A stretch of 64,000 nucleotides of DNA from Actinoplanes sp. SE50/110 (GCF_900119315.1 NZ_LT827010.1:3753001-3817000), one strand, 5' to 3'; positions 1 to 9,163 are shown, counted from the stretch's first letter. The notes: generated by a model from the letters alone, not told the origin. Numbers and translations are program-made.

Positions 1-324
1 GTAGTCGGCACCGGCGATGGCGAAGGTGTAACCCTGTGGGACGTGCACGTTCAAGGCGAGTTGACAGTTCCTACGAAAGTCGGTGGGCCCCGCGTCGGGG
101 CCGGTCTGGGCCGTGAACTTGCTGTAGGTGACGGTGAATGCCTTGTTGTCCGGCGACACGGTGACCTTCGCGCTGCGCTCCGGGCAGCCGCTGCCGTTGG
201 CGGCGGCCACGGTGATGGCCATGTCCTCGCCCGGGACGATCGTGGACGGCGCGGCGTGCGCGGCCGTGCCGGTGCCGGCCAGTGAGGCGAGCAGGGTGGC
301 TCCGGTGGCCAAGACCTTCAGCAT
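1..324 (-). CDS. Secreted DUF4360-like protein (3' end beyond the window)
   Basis: The gene reads leftward from an ATG at 324 and is open to the window edge, giving 108 visible residues without a stop. Residues 1-24 form a Sec signal peptide with a hydrophobic core and a likely cleavage site after Ala-His-Ala. The mature part contains the segments NGSGCP and NCQLALNVHVPQGYTF. A Cys followed by a stretch ending in NCQL..VHVPQG is typical of DUF4360, a family of small secreted actinobacterial and fungal proteins of unknown function. The complete family is usually about 200 residues, so roughly half is present. No operon partner is visible; the next gene is divergent. Confidence 0.7.
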   Translation of the reverse strand, partial: MLKVLATGATLLASLAGTGTAAHAAPSTIVPGEDMAITVAAANGSGCPERSAKVTVSPDNKAFTVTYSKFTAQTGPDAGPTDFRRNCQLALNVHVPQGYTFAIAGADY

Positions 325-684
325 GCTGGTCGTTCCTTCCCGATGGGGTTGCGTAGAAGCAGAGTGCGGATACCGCTCACTCGTCCGAAATGTACGTTCT
401 GTGGCTTTATTCCGCCAGGCCGGCGCTGCTGAAGTTGATCTCGTGCGGGTGACGAATGGGGCGATCCTGGCCGTTCGGTTGACCTTCAGGATGGCCATTC
501 GGCCAGCGGCGGCATAGTCGAAACGGTTTATTCCGCAGATGCGGTTCATATTGTCGGATCATTTCTTTACGTCATCCGAATGGCGTAAGGGCATCCGAAT
601 TCTCGCCCGGATTACCGGCCTGTGATCCGATCGGTTCGCGGTGTCAAGCCGCTGAAAGAACTGATGTAGCCATCGGAGGCGAAA
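325..684. other. Divergent intergenic region
   Basis: This is the 360 bp gap between two divergent genes for secreted proteins and presumably holds both promoters. It is visibly less GC-rich than its surroundings around 380-420 and 520-600. A clear Shine-Dalgarno GGAGG lies at 674-678 for the rightward gene. I see no coding remnant and no convincing hairpin. Confidence 0.5.
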
Positions 685-1167
685 ATGAAGAGCATTACTC
701 GTGTGCTCGCTGTGGGCGGCCTGGGGCTGGGTGCCGCTCTGGTGATCGGTGCGGGGCCCGCACAGGCCGTCGACGCCACGGCCCAGCCGGCCGTGCACGG
801 CGGGTCGGTCCAGGCCGTCGGCCACTGGGACGACAGCGACGTCGTGGGATATTTCCGGACCCGGTTCGGGTGTGAGCGGGTCGGCCGGCTCGGCGAGTAC
901 CACGGTCGCTGGGATGACTACGACTGCTCGCGGGTGTGGTCCGGGTTCAACCGCGGCGCCTGGGTCCTGGAGGTCGCCACCGACGACTGGAACGGCGACT
1001 GGGACGACGACAACTGGTACCACGGCTGGTACGACAGCTGGCACGGCGGTGACTGGGACCGTGGTGGCTGGCACCGCGATCACGGCGGCTGGGACGGCCA
1101 CCACCGGGACGGCTCCGCGAAGGTGGCGGTGTTCCCGGTGAATTCCGGCGCCCGATCGGTCAGCTGA
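685..1167 (+). CDS. Small secreted protein with W/D/G/H-rich tail
   Basis: A 160-residue protein of unknown function. The start at 685 is supported by GGAGG 6 bp upstream. Residues 1-28 are a Sec signal peptide (basic start, hydrophobic core, cleavage after AQA). The middle part (about 45-100) has two Cys residues (FGCERVG and YDCSRVW) that could form a disulfide, followed by WSGFNRGAWVLEV. The tail from about residue 100 is a low-complexity run of Trp, Asp, Gly and His with irregular WDxDxW and HGGWD units, which could bind metal or wall polymer; that is inference. A hairpin terminator follows. An 81 bp decayed copy of codons 75-101 lies at 38075-38155. Confidence 0.75.
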   Translation: MKSITRVLAVGGLGLGAALVIGAGPAQAVDATAQPAVHGGSVQAVGHWDDSDVVGYFRTRFGCERVGRLGEYHGRWDDYDCSRVWSGFNRGAWVLEVATDDWNGDWDDDNWYHGWYDSWHGGDWDRGGWHRDHGGWDGHHRDGSAKVAVFPVNSGARSVS

Positions 1168-1176
1168 TCTCACGCC

Positions 1177-1214
1177 GTTCGCGGGTCACGCCTGTTCCGG
1201 CGTGGCCCGCGAAC
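1177..1214. terminator. Bidirectional hairpin terminator
   Basis: A 16 bp inverted repeat (arms 1177-1192 and 1199-1214, one mismatch, 6-nt loop) lies 9 bp after the stop of the gene ending at 1167 and between convergent genes. No U-tract is visible, which is usual for actinomycete terminators. Confidence 0.7.
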
Positions 1215-1249
1215 ACCCGAGCAGAAGCGTGGTGCGGCTGTCGGTGAGG

Positions 1250-3139
1250 TCAAGCCGACGTATGCGGGTAGTTGTCGGCCGGCTGTGGAGATTCGCCTGC
1301 CATGCCGCTGCTTTCCGGTGCCCGTGAAAGCGCGTCGCCGACCGCGGTGAGGAGGTGGTCCGCAGTGAAGGGCTTCTCGATCACCGTAGCGTCGGTTTTG
1401 CACAGACGGTTGGGGCCGAGGTTGCCGTCGATGTACCCGGAGATGTAGAGCACGGGCAGGCGGGGGTCGGTGCGACGCAGGATCTCGGCCAGGCGCGAGC
1501 CTGACATGTCGGGCATGACCACGTCGGCGATCAGCAGGTCGCAGCCGCCGCAAGCGTAGGCAGCCAGGGCATCGGGGCCACTGACGGCGGACCGGACCTG
1601 ATATCCGCCGTGGGTGAGAATACGAGCAACGCTCGCGGCGAGCGCCGGTTCATCCTCGACGACCAGGATGCTCTCGCCGTGTCCACGTGGCGGTGCCGCA
1701 TCGGTGCGACGTGCCGAAGCGAGGCCGTACGGCACGTCGACGCTGGGGAAGTACAGCCTGAAGGTCGTGCCGAGGCCGAACTTGGAGCAGACGTCGATGC
1801 TGCCGCCGGCGGTGGTGACGATGTCCAGGACGGTGGCCAGGCCGAGTCCGGTGCCGTGCCCTTTCGGTTTGGTGGTGAAGAACGGTTCGAAGATGCGGGC
1901 TATGGTTTCCGGAGGCATCCCGGTGCCGGTATCGGTGACGGAAAGCTGGAGGTAACGTCCGGCCGCCACCGGTGGGTGGACGTTCGCCTGGTTCTCCTCG
2001 AGGTCCACGGCGCCGGCCGCGATCACCAAGGTGCCACCGTCGGGCATCGCGTCACGGGCGTTGACGGCGAGGTTGACCAGAATCTGTTGGATCTGGCCGG
2101 CGTCCGCACAGATCTTGACGGGCTCGGGGGAGCGCATCACCACCAGCTCGATGTGTTCGCCGAGAGTGCGGGCGAGCATGGCCTGCGCTTCGTCGATCGC
2201 GGCGTTGATGTCGAGAATCTGCGGCTGGATGGCCTCGTGCCGGATGAAGCCGAGCAGTTGCGCGGTGAGCCCGGCCGCCCGTTTTGCAGCCTTGCGAATC
2301 TGGCCGAGGTCATGCAGCGTCTCGGGCGAAGCGTTCTCGGCGACGAAGTCCGTGTAATTGAGGATGATGGCCAGGACGTTGTTGAAGTCGTGGGTGATGC
2401 CACCAGCCAGGTGCCCCAGGCTCGCCATCCGCTGAGCCTCTTTGGCTCGCTGCTCGATTGCTCGTTGTCGCGCTTCGGCGAGGATGGCACCGAGCACCGT
2501 CAGGGCGGCGGCGACGATGCTCAGGATGAGGATGTAGCGCCGGGTGGCGGCTCCCACCGCGTCGAGCCGGCCGAGACTGGTTTCCTCCGCCGAGACCGAC
2601 AGCGCGGCGGTGGCATCACAACCGCCGGCGATCTGCCCGTAGAGTTTGATCTCTTGGCCGAGGACGAGTTCGGAGGCGGCCCTGCGGTCCGCCGGCTTGC
2701 CGGTGCGGTACAGCTCCACGACCTTCCGGTCCACGGTCATGAATTGCTCGAACGCCCTCCTGACGGCATCGACGGTCGGTGCCGCCGGAGACGACGTGGA
2801 CAACAGTTCCAGGGCTCCCAGATCTTTGTCGAACTTCTGGGCCGCGTCGAGGAATTTCGCACGGCTGGGTGAGGTATCGGCCGTGGCTTCCGGCTCGCCG
2901 CGGATGATGTCCAATGCGTATGCCGTCTGCCAGCCGTTGAAATCGGCCGCCCGGAATTTCACCTGCTGTGCGGATTGAGCCAGCCGCTGCGCCCGCTGTG
3001 CCTGACCGGCCATGGCTTCCTGCCGGTAGGATACGGAGTAGCCCAATACAACGACGGCCACCAGCACCACGATGGTGATCGCCGTAACCAGTAAGCGCCT
3101 TTCATACCGACGCTTCGACAGCCAGCTCATCTGCTGCAT
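1250..3139 (-). CDS. Membrane hybrid sensor histidine kinase with C-terminal receiver
   Basis: About 629 residues from the ATG at 3139, preceded by a purine-rich GGAAGGCAGG; an in-frame ATG at 3193 lacks a ribosome site. Transmembrane helices at about 15-37 and 201-220 enclose an extracytoplasmic helical sensor whose AADFNGWQTAYALD segment resembles the four-helix sensors of actinobacterial chemoreceptors. The H-box GGITHDFNN is at about 248-256. The ATPase domain has NLAVNARDAMPDGG (about 360), DTGTGMP (about 401) and GHGTGLGLAT (about 430). The receiver (about 490-605) has acidic VVEDE, phospho-acceptor Asp in LLIADVVMPD (about 539) and Lys in IEKPF. The kinase type (THDFNN, C-terminal receiver) fits group-4 hybrid kinases that autophosphorylate and pass phosphate to their own receiver. 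No output regulator is adjacent. Confidence 0.88.
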   Translation of the reverse strand: MQQMSWLSKRRYERRLLVTAITIVVLVAVVVLGYSVSYRQEAMAGQAQRAQRLAQSAQQVKFRAADFNGWQTAYALDIIRGEPEATADTSPSRAKFLDAAQKFDKDLGALELLSTSSPAAPTVDAVRRAFEQFMTVDRKVVELYRTGKPADRRAASELVLGQEIKLYGQIAGGCDATAALSVSAEETSLGRLDAVGAATRRYILILSIVAAALTVLGAILAEARQRAIEQRAKEAQRMASLGHLAGGITHDFNNVLAIILNYTDFVAENASPETLHDLGQIRKAAKRAAGLTAQLLGFIRHEAIQPQILDINAAIDEAQAMLARTLGEHIELVVMRSPEPVKICADAGQIQQILVNLAVNARDAMPDGGTLVIAAGAVDLEENQANVHPPVAAGRYLQLSVTDTGTGMPPETIARIFEPFFTTKPKGHGTGLGLATVLDIVTTAGGSIDVCSKFGLGTTFRLYFPSVDVPYGLASARRTDAAPPRGHGESILVVEDEPALAASVARILTHGGYQVRSAVSGPDALAAYACGGCDLLIADVVMPDMSGSRLAEILRRTDPRLPVLYISGYIDGNLGPNRLCKTDATVIEKPFTADHLLTAVGDALSRAPESSGMAGESPQPADNYPHTSA

Positions 3140-3635
3140 ACCTGCCTTCCGCTTCTTCGCTGGAGCCGTAGCAATGCCCTGTTGCTGCCCCATCGTCCGT
3201 TTCTGGGAACGGTGACTCCGACACCCCTATTTGATGGCGATTGTCCCCGCGCCGGTCGAGTAGTGTGCTGTTTTGGTGGTCAGACAAAACCTGGGCGGTA
3301 TTTCCGCCACCACATGCGATGGTCAGCCCGCCGTTGAATCGGAATGAGCCTGACCCGACAGGGGTGGAGAGGGCACGTCATCGGTCTTGCGCGCCGGTCG
3401 GTAGGCATGGGATGGAACTACATCGAAATCGATCGGACCTGTCGGATGCTCGGTGGGCTCTTCTCGAGCCCACCTCGGCTCAGTGGCGAGAGGGGTGGTC
3501 CGGTGGGCGCTCGGATCGGGCGACCCTGGCCGTTCATACGACCCTGTCCGGGGCTGTCCGATCCGACCCCGGTCTGGTCATAGTTGTCCGGAGGTTTCGA
3601 GCGTCCTGATCCAGGACCTGTCGAAGGGCCACCGG
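3140..3635. other. Intergenic region with a transposase remnant
   Basis: About 500 bp between the kinase start and the small gene at 3636. It must contain the kinase promoter on the left. The part from about 3412 carries a transposase scrap listed separately. The rest shows no gene-like reading frame. Confidence 0.5.
3412..3580 (+). pseudogene. N-terminal remnant of an IS5-like transposase
   Basis: From the ATG at 3412 the reading frame gives RSDLSDARWALLEP followed by SAQWREGWSGGRSD. This matches the N-terminal pattern of IS5-superfamily (DUF4096-type) transposases, which begin with YPSDLTDAQWALIEPLLP and continue with a Gly/Arg-rich segment. After about 50 residues the similarity is lost and the frame closes soon after. 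No DDE catalytic core and no terminal repeats are present, so only the 5' end of the element survives. Recognition rests on this one motif. Confidence 0.5.
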
Positions 3636-4037
3636 GTGGAGCTTGACATTCTGGCCATGGCGGGAGCTGCCGCATTGGTGCAAGCGGCGACCACCGAAGC
3701 GTGGGGCACGGTGAGCAGACAGGTCGCCGGGGTGCTGAGCCGGGGCAACCAGAGCCGGCGGGCGGTGATCGAGCATCAGCTCGTGCGGACCCACGAGGTC
3801 CTCGGTTCGTCACCGGGCGAGGAGTCAGCCGCCGCCGAGGAAAAGACCTGGGCGATGCGGTTGGCGGACCTCCTCGCGGAGCGACCGGAGAGCCGGCCGG
3901 AACTCCAGGAACTCGTCGACACCCTGCGGCCCCCGCAGTCGGGCGTGACGATCGGTGATCATGCATTCGTCGTCATGCAGAATCACGGCGAGGCGCACCA
4001 GACCAACAACTTCGGACCCTCCTCTCCGTCCCGGTGA
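3636..4037 (+). CDS. Small helical protein coupled to the Hsp70-like gene
   Basis: 133 residues from the GTG at 3636; upstream codons in the same frame are non-coding in character. The N-terminus (about 1-40) is an Ala-rich helix containing AATTEAWGTVSRQVAGVL, followed by a charged helical middle with EELQELVDTLRP-like text (about 85-100), then an Asn/Gln/His-rich end with VVMQNHGEAHQTNNFG. This architecture recurs in small actinobacterial proteins that sit next to conflict or effector ATPases: a helical part, then a short polar beta-like tail with NNFG or Q.GGD motifs. Its stop overlaps the next start (GTGA at 4034-4037), so translation is coupled and the two products probably act together. 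Function is unknown; an adaptor or bait role is inference. Confidence 0.65.
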   Translation: MELDILAMAGAAALVQAATTEAWGTVSRQVAGVLSRGNQSRRAVIEHQLVRTHEVLGSSPGEESAAAEEKTWAMRLADLLAERPESRPELQELVDTLRPPQSGVTIGDHAFVVMQNHGEAHQTNNFGPSSPSR

Positions 4038-7000
4038 CCCGGTCGTACACGGATCCGCGGCTGCGGCTGACCGACCGGATCTGCCGGATGGGTCTGCAGG
4101 ACTGGATGTTCGGGGGCAGCGGAAAACGTCTCGCCCGGGCGCTCGCCGCGGTGGAAGCCGGGTTCGACAGCCCGCCCCTGGGACGGCCGGTGATCCGTCG
4201 CTACCGCCGTGCGCTCCGACTGGCGCTGCGGGCCAACCCGCGGGAGGCCGTGGGCCTGGTCAGACGGTACAACGCCAGGATTCCCGCGGACCGCTATCAC
4301 GAGGCATTTCGTACCGGGGACGCATGCTGGTTGGCCGCTCATGTAGCCGACGGCGACCAGTACGCGTTCGCCGCGGTGCTGGAACTGGCGACCACGCTGG
4401 GCCTGCCCGGCCTGCAGCATCACGCCCGGGACCGGATGTCCGCCGTGCTCGGCCGGTCGGCCGACGTGAACGAGGTCATCGGGCAGCTGCGGCGCTGGTC
4501 GCAGCTGCAGCTGCTGGACCGGGACACGGCGACCCGGGTGCTTCGCGCGTGGCTCGACCGCACGCCGCTGGAGCGCGACGACCGGGTGTGGCAGGCGTTC
4601 TTCGGTGAGCTGCCGGAGTCGCAGATGCCGGACCTCTTCGAGGTGCGCTGCTTCGTCGGCCGGGGCGCCGATGCCGTGCGTCTGGCCGACGGCAGCGTGT
4701 CCCGGCTGCGCGCCGCGGTGGACGTGTGTGCCCGCTCCTCGTCGGTGATCGACGTGGACGCCGGTCTGGCCGCGGCGCGCCACCAGCGCTGGAGCGTCGA
4801 GGTCCGCAACCTGCTGGTGCGTCGAGGCGATCTGCTGGTGGCGGACCGGCTCTTCAACGAGGCCCTGCTGTCCTATCAGGAAGCCGGCCGGACCGATCGG
4901 GTGAGCGAGTGCCACGAGTGGCGGGGCCGCTACGGCATCGCGTTCGACACCTGCCCGTTGCATCTGACCGACCGGCTGATCCGGCTGGCGGCGCGGTGCC
5001 AGAACGATGTCCACGACCTCGCCGACCGGGGTGACTTCGTCGGTGCCATGAACCGGGTCCGGGCCGTGCTGGACCGGCTGGATCTGGCGGCTCACTCCGC
5101 GGATGTGCTCGAACGCGCGGGCGCGACCGACGTCGTGGCACGGTGCCAGGCGGCGGTGGCGGAACAGCGCGACGAGATCCTTCACGCCGGCCGGTTCCAC
5201 TTCGGCGCCACGACCCCGGTCGCCCACGCCGCGTGGAGCCGATTCGAGGAAGCCGCCGGTGATCTCGTGATGGCGGCCCAACAGGCCGAAGCGGCTCAGG
5301 AGTCGCTTCGGGCGGCCCGGCTCTATCGCGCCTGCGGGCAGTTCGGCCGCGCGGAACGGATACACCAGAATGACACGAGCGTCGAGGCGCTGCGGGACAG
5401 GGCCGAGACCCGCCGAGCCGCGGGCGACGCTCTGGGAGCGGCCCAGATCCTCCAGGAGACGGCTGATCTCGACGCCGCGATCGATCTCTACATGCAGGCC
5501 CGGGAGTTCGGTGCCGCGATGGCCTGCCTGCACCTGCTGCACACCGACGGGGTCATCGAGGACCCCCGTACCGTCGCCTGCCTGCGCGGCGCCGGCGACT
5601 ATCCGGAACTGGTCGCGCTCTGCCTGCGGTCGCTGGCGGCCGGCAGCCGACCGGCGCGGGAGGAATTGCGGTTGCTGCGCGCCGATCCGATGGTGCCGGC
5701 CGCCTTGCAGCAGGACATCGACGCCGCACTCGACGATCTGGAGGCAGGCAAGCGCGAGGCGTTCGAACGGCTCGCCCCCGGCTGGGTCGCGAAGGCCAGG
5801 GAGGAGATCGACCGTCGTTTCGCCGGCATCTGGGGACTCGACCTTGGCACCAGCACTTGCGCGGTGGCCGTGTTTGACACCGCGACCGGCCGCGCCGTGC
5901 TCTGCCCGACGGAAACCGGTGAGCATCTGTTCGCCTCGACCCTGAGCCTGGACGTGCACGGTGACGAACTGGTCGGGCTCGCCGGCGAGCGCCTGCTCAC
6001 CACCCGACTGGTCGGTCACATCGCCGCGGCCAAGCGCGCGATGGGCACCAGCCGGAGATTTTCCATCGCCGACCGGGAGTACCGGCCGGAGGAGGTGGCG
6101 GCCCGGCTGATCGCACACGGTCGTACGGTGGTCGAACGCTTCCTGGCCGATCGGGTCGCCGACCTGGTCGCCGCCAGCGCCCGGGCGGAGTTCGGGGTCG
6201 TACCCGATGAGCTGCTCGCCCGGGCAGCACGGGAACACGACATGCGGCTGTCGCGACCGCGAGTGCTGGTCACCGTGCCGGCCTATTTCACCAACAACCA
6301 GACCGCGGCGACCCGGGCGGCCTGCTCGATCGCCGATGTCGAGCCGGTTCTCCTGCTCCGTGAGCCCACCGCGGCCTGCGTCGTGGCCTCCTTGCAGCAC
6401 CATCTGAACGGCGCCGTGGTCGTGATCGACCTCGGCGCCGGGACGCTGGACGCGAGTTATGTCGAGGTCTCCGACGGGGTGCACCGGGTGCGGCAGGTCC
6501 AAGGGGACACCCGGTTCGGCAGCATCGACTTCGACCACGCCATCGTCGAGGAACTCGTCGCCCGGCTCGGCCGTCAAGGTATCCAGGCACCGGCGAGCGG
6601 GCCGGCCCGGCAACGACTCGAGGTCGCGGCCGAGCATTTGAAGATCACGCTGTCCTCTGTCTCGGAGGCCGAATACGTGCTGGTCGGCTTCGCCGACGAG
6701 CGGAACGTCACGCTGACCCTGTCGCGAACCGACCTGGCCTCTGTGCTGACCGCCCCGCTGGGCAGACTGCATCGCCTCTGCACCCGATTCCGGGACGAGT
6801 TGCCGAGGTCGCCGCACCATCTGGTGCTGGTTGGCGGTCCGATGCGTTCGCCACTGGTGCGCGAACTGGTCGAGAAGGTGTTCGGGCTGAGCGCGACCGG
6901 GATCCAGGACCCCCGCACCGCTGTCGCGTGCGGGGCGGCCCTGCAGTCCGCTGTCATCGACGGCAAGCTCCGACAACGATTGATCCACGACGTGACCTCG

Positions 7001-8551
7001 TTGTCGCTGGGGATTCAGGCCGCCGACGAGAACGGCGTGGTGGGGTACTCCCGCATCATCGAAGGCAACTGCCCGATTCCGGTGACCCGGTCCGCGATGT
7101 ACACGACTCACCGCGACCGGGCGACGGGCGTCCGGATCCAGGTTTTCAACGGCGCGGTCGACAGCGGCTCCCTGATCGGTACGTTCTGCCTCGAAGGCCT
7201 GCCGCCGGCACCCCGGGGGGTGCCGAAGATCGAGGTCACCTTCAGCATCGATGAGAGCGGTGTCCTGAAGGTGACGGCCCGGGAGATCCAGACCGGCATC
7301 GTCGCGAGCATCAAGATCATTGACAGCACCCTGCTGGCGCCCAGCGAGGTCGACGCGCTGTCCCGCCGCCACCACGAGCTCGCCGTTCAACAGGAGCTCC
7401 GTCATGCCGGGGACCGGCTTCGCCGGGAGCTGCGGACGCTTGTGGCGACCGTCGTGGCGCGCGACGTCGACGCGGCCTGGCAACGGTTCTGCGAACGCAA
7501 GGCGGCACACCGGCCCTCGGCTCGTGCCGACGCCGGTACGCAGCAGATCCTCATCGAGGTGTTCCGGGACGCGAACCAGACCAGCATCGACCTCGACCTG
7601 GTCCGGGTGCCGCTGCGCGATCTGCTGACCAACGCCCAGCAGTACCTGGACCGTCCGGCTGCCGCCGAGGACCCCGCCGGCGACCTGGCCACCGGACAGC
7701 ACCTGCTGCACGCCGTCCAGCGGCATCTGGCGCGGCTGGATCCGCTACTGGCTCGCATAGCCCGGTGGAACGCCACGCTGGCCCAGCTGACCATGGCCGA
7801 CCCCGATCCGCTGCGACGCTTCCGCGATCTGCACGACACCCGGGAATTCGTCCGGGCACTCGACTCGCTGCGCACCCACGGTGTGCCGCTGACCGACGCC
7901 GCGGACATCACCCGCCACCTGAGGTGCCTGGCCGAGACCGGAGATGCGGAGGCGTACCGCCGGGTCCTGGTCGCGAACGCCGCCGGTCTCGGTCTCGTGC
8001 TGCCCGACCCGGACCGGCCGGAACGATTCCTGGACCCGCTGCGGGACACGCTCGTGCGGGTCGACGTCGCCCGGCATCCGGACCGCACCGGTTGCTGCGG
8101 CGTACTCGTCCGCAACGACCTCGTCCTCGTCCCCGGAGGGCTCACCGAGCACACGACACCGGCCGACGTCGAGATCGTGGGCGGTGCGGGACCGGGTCCG
8201 CTCGTACCGGCCGGGCTCCTGACCTCCACCGGCGGCGGTCCGGCGGCGATCCGGCTCAAGGCCGCGGCCCCGATCGGCCCGATCCGGCTGGGCCACCCGA
8301 AGTTGCTTCGCGTCGGCGACCGGGTGTGGGCCGTCGGCGGTCCCGGTTCCGCTCCGTTCACCGCCGTTCCCGGCTTCGTCAACCGGTTCGGGCCGACCTG
8401 CGGGAGCGGCCCCCGGACGCTCGCGATCGAGATCCCGGGGCCGGTCACGGACGGCCCGCTATTCAACGACCTCGGCGAGCTTGTCGGCCTCCGCTCCGGC
8501 ACCTCGGCGGTGCAGGTGGAGAGCCTGGAGTCGTTCCCCGGTCCGGCCTGA
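4034..8551 (+). CDS. TPR-like / Hsp70 / degenerate trypsin-like fusion protein
   Basis: 1505 residues starting with GTG inside the GTGA overlap. Residues 1-590 are helical repeats, with TPR-like pairs clearest around 430-500. Residues 595-985 form a complete Hsp70 ATPase: phosphate-1 GLDLGTSTCAVAV (about 601), Lys in AKRAMG, phosphate-2 VIDLGAGTLDASYVEV (about 797) and adenosine motif LVGGPMRSPLVREL (about 932). A linker with DVTSLSLGIQ leads into an Hsp70 beta substrate-binding domain (about 988-1105, with FSIDESGVLKVTARE). Residues 1110-1340 are helical. The end (about 1350-1500) resembles chymotrypsin-like proteases: GVLVRNDLVLVPGGL where a catalytic His would be expected, and VTDGPLFNDLGELVGLRSG where DSGGPLF would be, so the nucleophile Ser appears to be Thr. 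I infer an ATP-driven chaperone-like sensor with a non-catalytic protease-fold module. A DnaK housekeeping role is excluded by architecture. Confidence 0.85.
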   Translation: MTRSYTDPRLRLTDRICRMGLQDWMFGGSGKRLARALAAVEAGFDSPPLGRPVIRRYRRALRLALRANPREAVGLVRRYNARIPADRYHEAFRTGDACWLAAHVADGDQYAFAAVLELATTLGLPGLQHHARDRMSAVLGRSADVNEVIGQLRRWSQLQLLDRDTATRVLRAWLDRTPLERDDRVWQAFFGELPESQMPDLFEVRCFVGRGADAVRLADGSVSRLRAAVDVCARSSSVIDVDAGLAAARHQRWSVEVRNLLVRRGDLLVADRLFNEALLSYQEAGRTDRVSECHEWRGRYGIAFDTCPLHLTDRLIRLAARCQNDVHDLADRGDFVGAMNRVRAVLDRLDLAAHSADVLERAGATDVVARCQAAVAEQRDEILHAGRFHFGATTPVAHAAWSRFEEAAGDLVMAAQQAEAAQESLRAARLYRACGQFGRAERIHQNDTSVEALRDRAETRRAAGDALGAAQILQETADLDAAIDLYMQAREFGAAMACLHLLHTDGVIEDPRTVACLRGAGDYPELVALCLRSLAAGSRPAREELRLLRADPMVPAALQQDIDAALDDLEAGKREAFERLAPGWVAKAREEIDRRFAGIWGLDLGTSTCAVAVFDTATGRAVLCPTETGEHLFASTLSLDVHGDELVGLAGERLLTTRLVGHIAAAKRAMGTSRRFSIADREYRPEEVAARLIAHGRTVVERFLADRVADLVAASARAEFGVVPDELLARAAREHDMRLSRPRVLVTVPAYFTNNQTAATRAACSIADVEPVLLLREPTAACVVASLQHHLNGAVVVIDLGAGTLDASYVEVSDGVHRVRQVQGDTRFGSIDFDHAIVEELVARLGRQGIQAPASGPARQRLEVAAEHLKITLSSVSEAEYVLVGFADERNVTLTLSRTDLASVLTAPLGRLHRLCTRFRDELPRSPHHLVLVGGPMRSPLVRELVEKVFGLSATGIQDPRTAVACGAALQSAVIDGKLRQRLIHDVTSLSLGIQAADENGVVGYSRIIEGNCPIPVTRSAMYTTHRDRATGVRIQVFNGAVDSGSLIGTFCLEGLPPAPRGVPKIEVTFSIDESGVLKVTAREIQTGIVASIKIIDSTLLAPSEVDALSRRHHELAVQQELRHAGDRLRRELRTLVATVVARDVDAAWQRFCERKAAHRPSARADAGTQQILIEVFRDANQTSIDLDLVRVPLRDLLTNAQQYLDRPAAAEDPAGDLATGQHLLHAVQRHLARLDPLLARIARWNATLAQLTMADPDPLRRFRDLHDTREFVRALDSLRTHGVPLTDAADITRHLRCLAETGDAEAYRRVLVANAAGLGLVLPDPDRPERFLDPLRDTLVRVDVARHPDRTGCCGVLVRNDLVLVPGGLTEHTTPADVEIVGGAGPGPLVPAGLLTSTGGGPAAIRLKAAAPIGPIRLGHPKLLRVGDRVWAVGGPGSAPFTAVPGFVNRFGPTCGSGPRTLAIEIPGPVTDGPLFNDLGELVGLRSGTSAVQVESLESFPGPA

Positions 8552-8553
8552 TC

Positions 8554-8620
8554 AGGGCGGGATGCGCCAGCGCTCCATGGCCGGACGGATATGTCGTGCC
8601 GTGCCAGCGCATCCCGCCCT
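8554..8620. terminator. Long-loop inverted repeat after the Hsp70-like gene
   Basis: Perfect 14 bp arms (8554-8567 and 8607-8620) separated by 39 nt begin 3 bp after the stop codon. Position suggests a terminator or 3' mRNA stabiliser, although the loop is longer than usual. Confidence 0.55.
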
Positions 8621-8728
8621 TGAGGACACCGGATGACCCGGTCATCTGCTGGATTGCTGCGGTTGGTTTTGCGGGGCATCTCTTGGCGTGCTTGCGTAAT
8701 CTTGACCGTAGGGGGCAATAGCTGTGGC

Positions 8729-9163
8729 ATGAACGGGTGGATCACGGGGCGTCCTCCTGCTGTCGATGAGGTAATCGCCCGTTGGGATGTCGAGCGTCCG
8801 CCGCAGCTGCAGGATCTGCGCCGCGAGTTGCAACAGTTGGTGAGGGCCGGCCGGATCGCGACGCCGGCGGACGCGGATGACGTGGCTGAGCGGTTGGTCA
8901 TCGTGGTGACGGAGTTGACGAGCAACGCGCTGCGGCACGGTCAGCCTCCGACGATCGTGATGCTGTTCCGCTCCGATGGCCAGGTCATCGTCGACGTGGT
9001 CGATCACGACGAGAACAGTGTCCCGGCCGTCGACCGGCATCGGGCGCCGGCGCGCGGAGGCTTGGGGCTGCAGGTCGTCCAGCGTCTGGCCGTGGCAGTC
9101 GGCTGGTACGCCGCAGACCGTGTCAAACACGTCTGGGCATCCTTGACGCTGCGGACGCATTGA
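8729..9163 (+). CDS. RsbW-like ATP-binding regulatory protein
   Basis: 144 residues from the ATG at 8729; the longer frame upstream runs through the preceding inverted repeat and lacks a ribosome site. It is a stand-alone GHKL ATPase domain: N-box VVTELTSNALRHG (about 56-68), G1-type VVDHDENSVP (about 89-98) and G2-type ARGGLGLQVVQRLA (about 108-121). This set is typical of the HATPase_c_2 anti-sigma/serine-kinase family found in dozens in actinomycetes, which sequester sigma factors or phosphorylate STAS-domain antagonists. The G1 Asp-x-Gly is replaced by Asp-x-Glu, a common variation in this family. No sigma factor is adjacent; the only STAS protein in the window is at 38201, so pairing is unknown. 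Confidence 0.8.
   Translation: MNGWITGRPPAVDEVIARWDVERPPQLQDLRRELQQLVRAGRIATPADADDVAERLVIVVTELTSNALRHGQPPTIVMLFRSDGQVIVDVVDHDENSVPAVDRHRAPARGGLGLQVVQRLAVAVGWYAADRVKHVWASLTLRTH

Noticed and set aside
3983..7726. A 1247-codon open frame on the minus strand opposite the Hsp70-like gene
   Set aside because: It is the high-GC shadow of the plus-strand gene: composition is dominated by Arg, Gly, Asp and Gln without domain motifs, while the plus strand carries all Hsp70 signatures.
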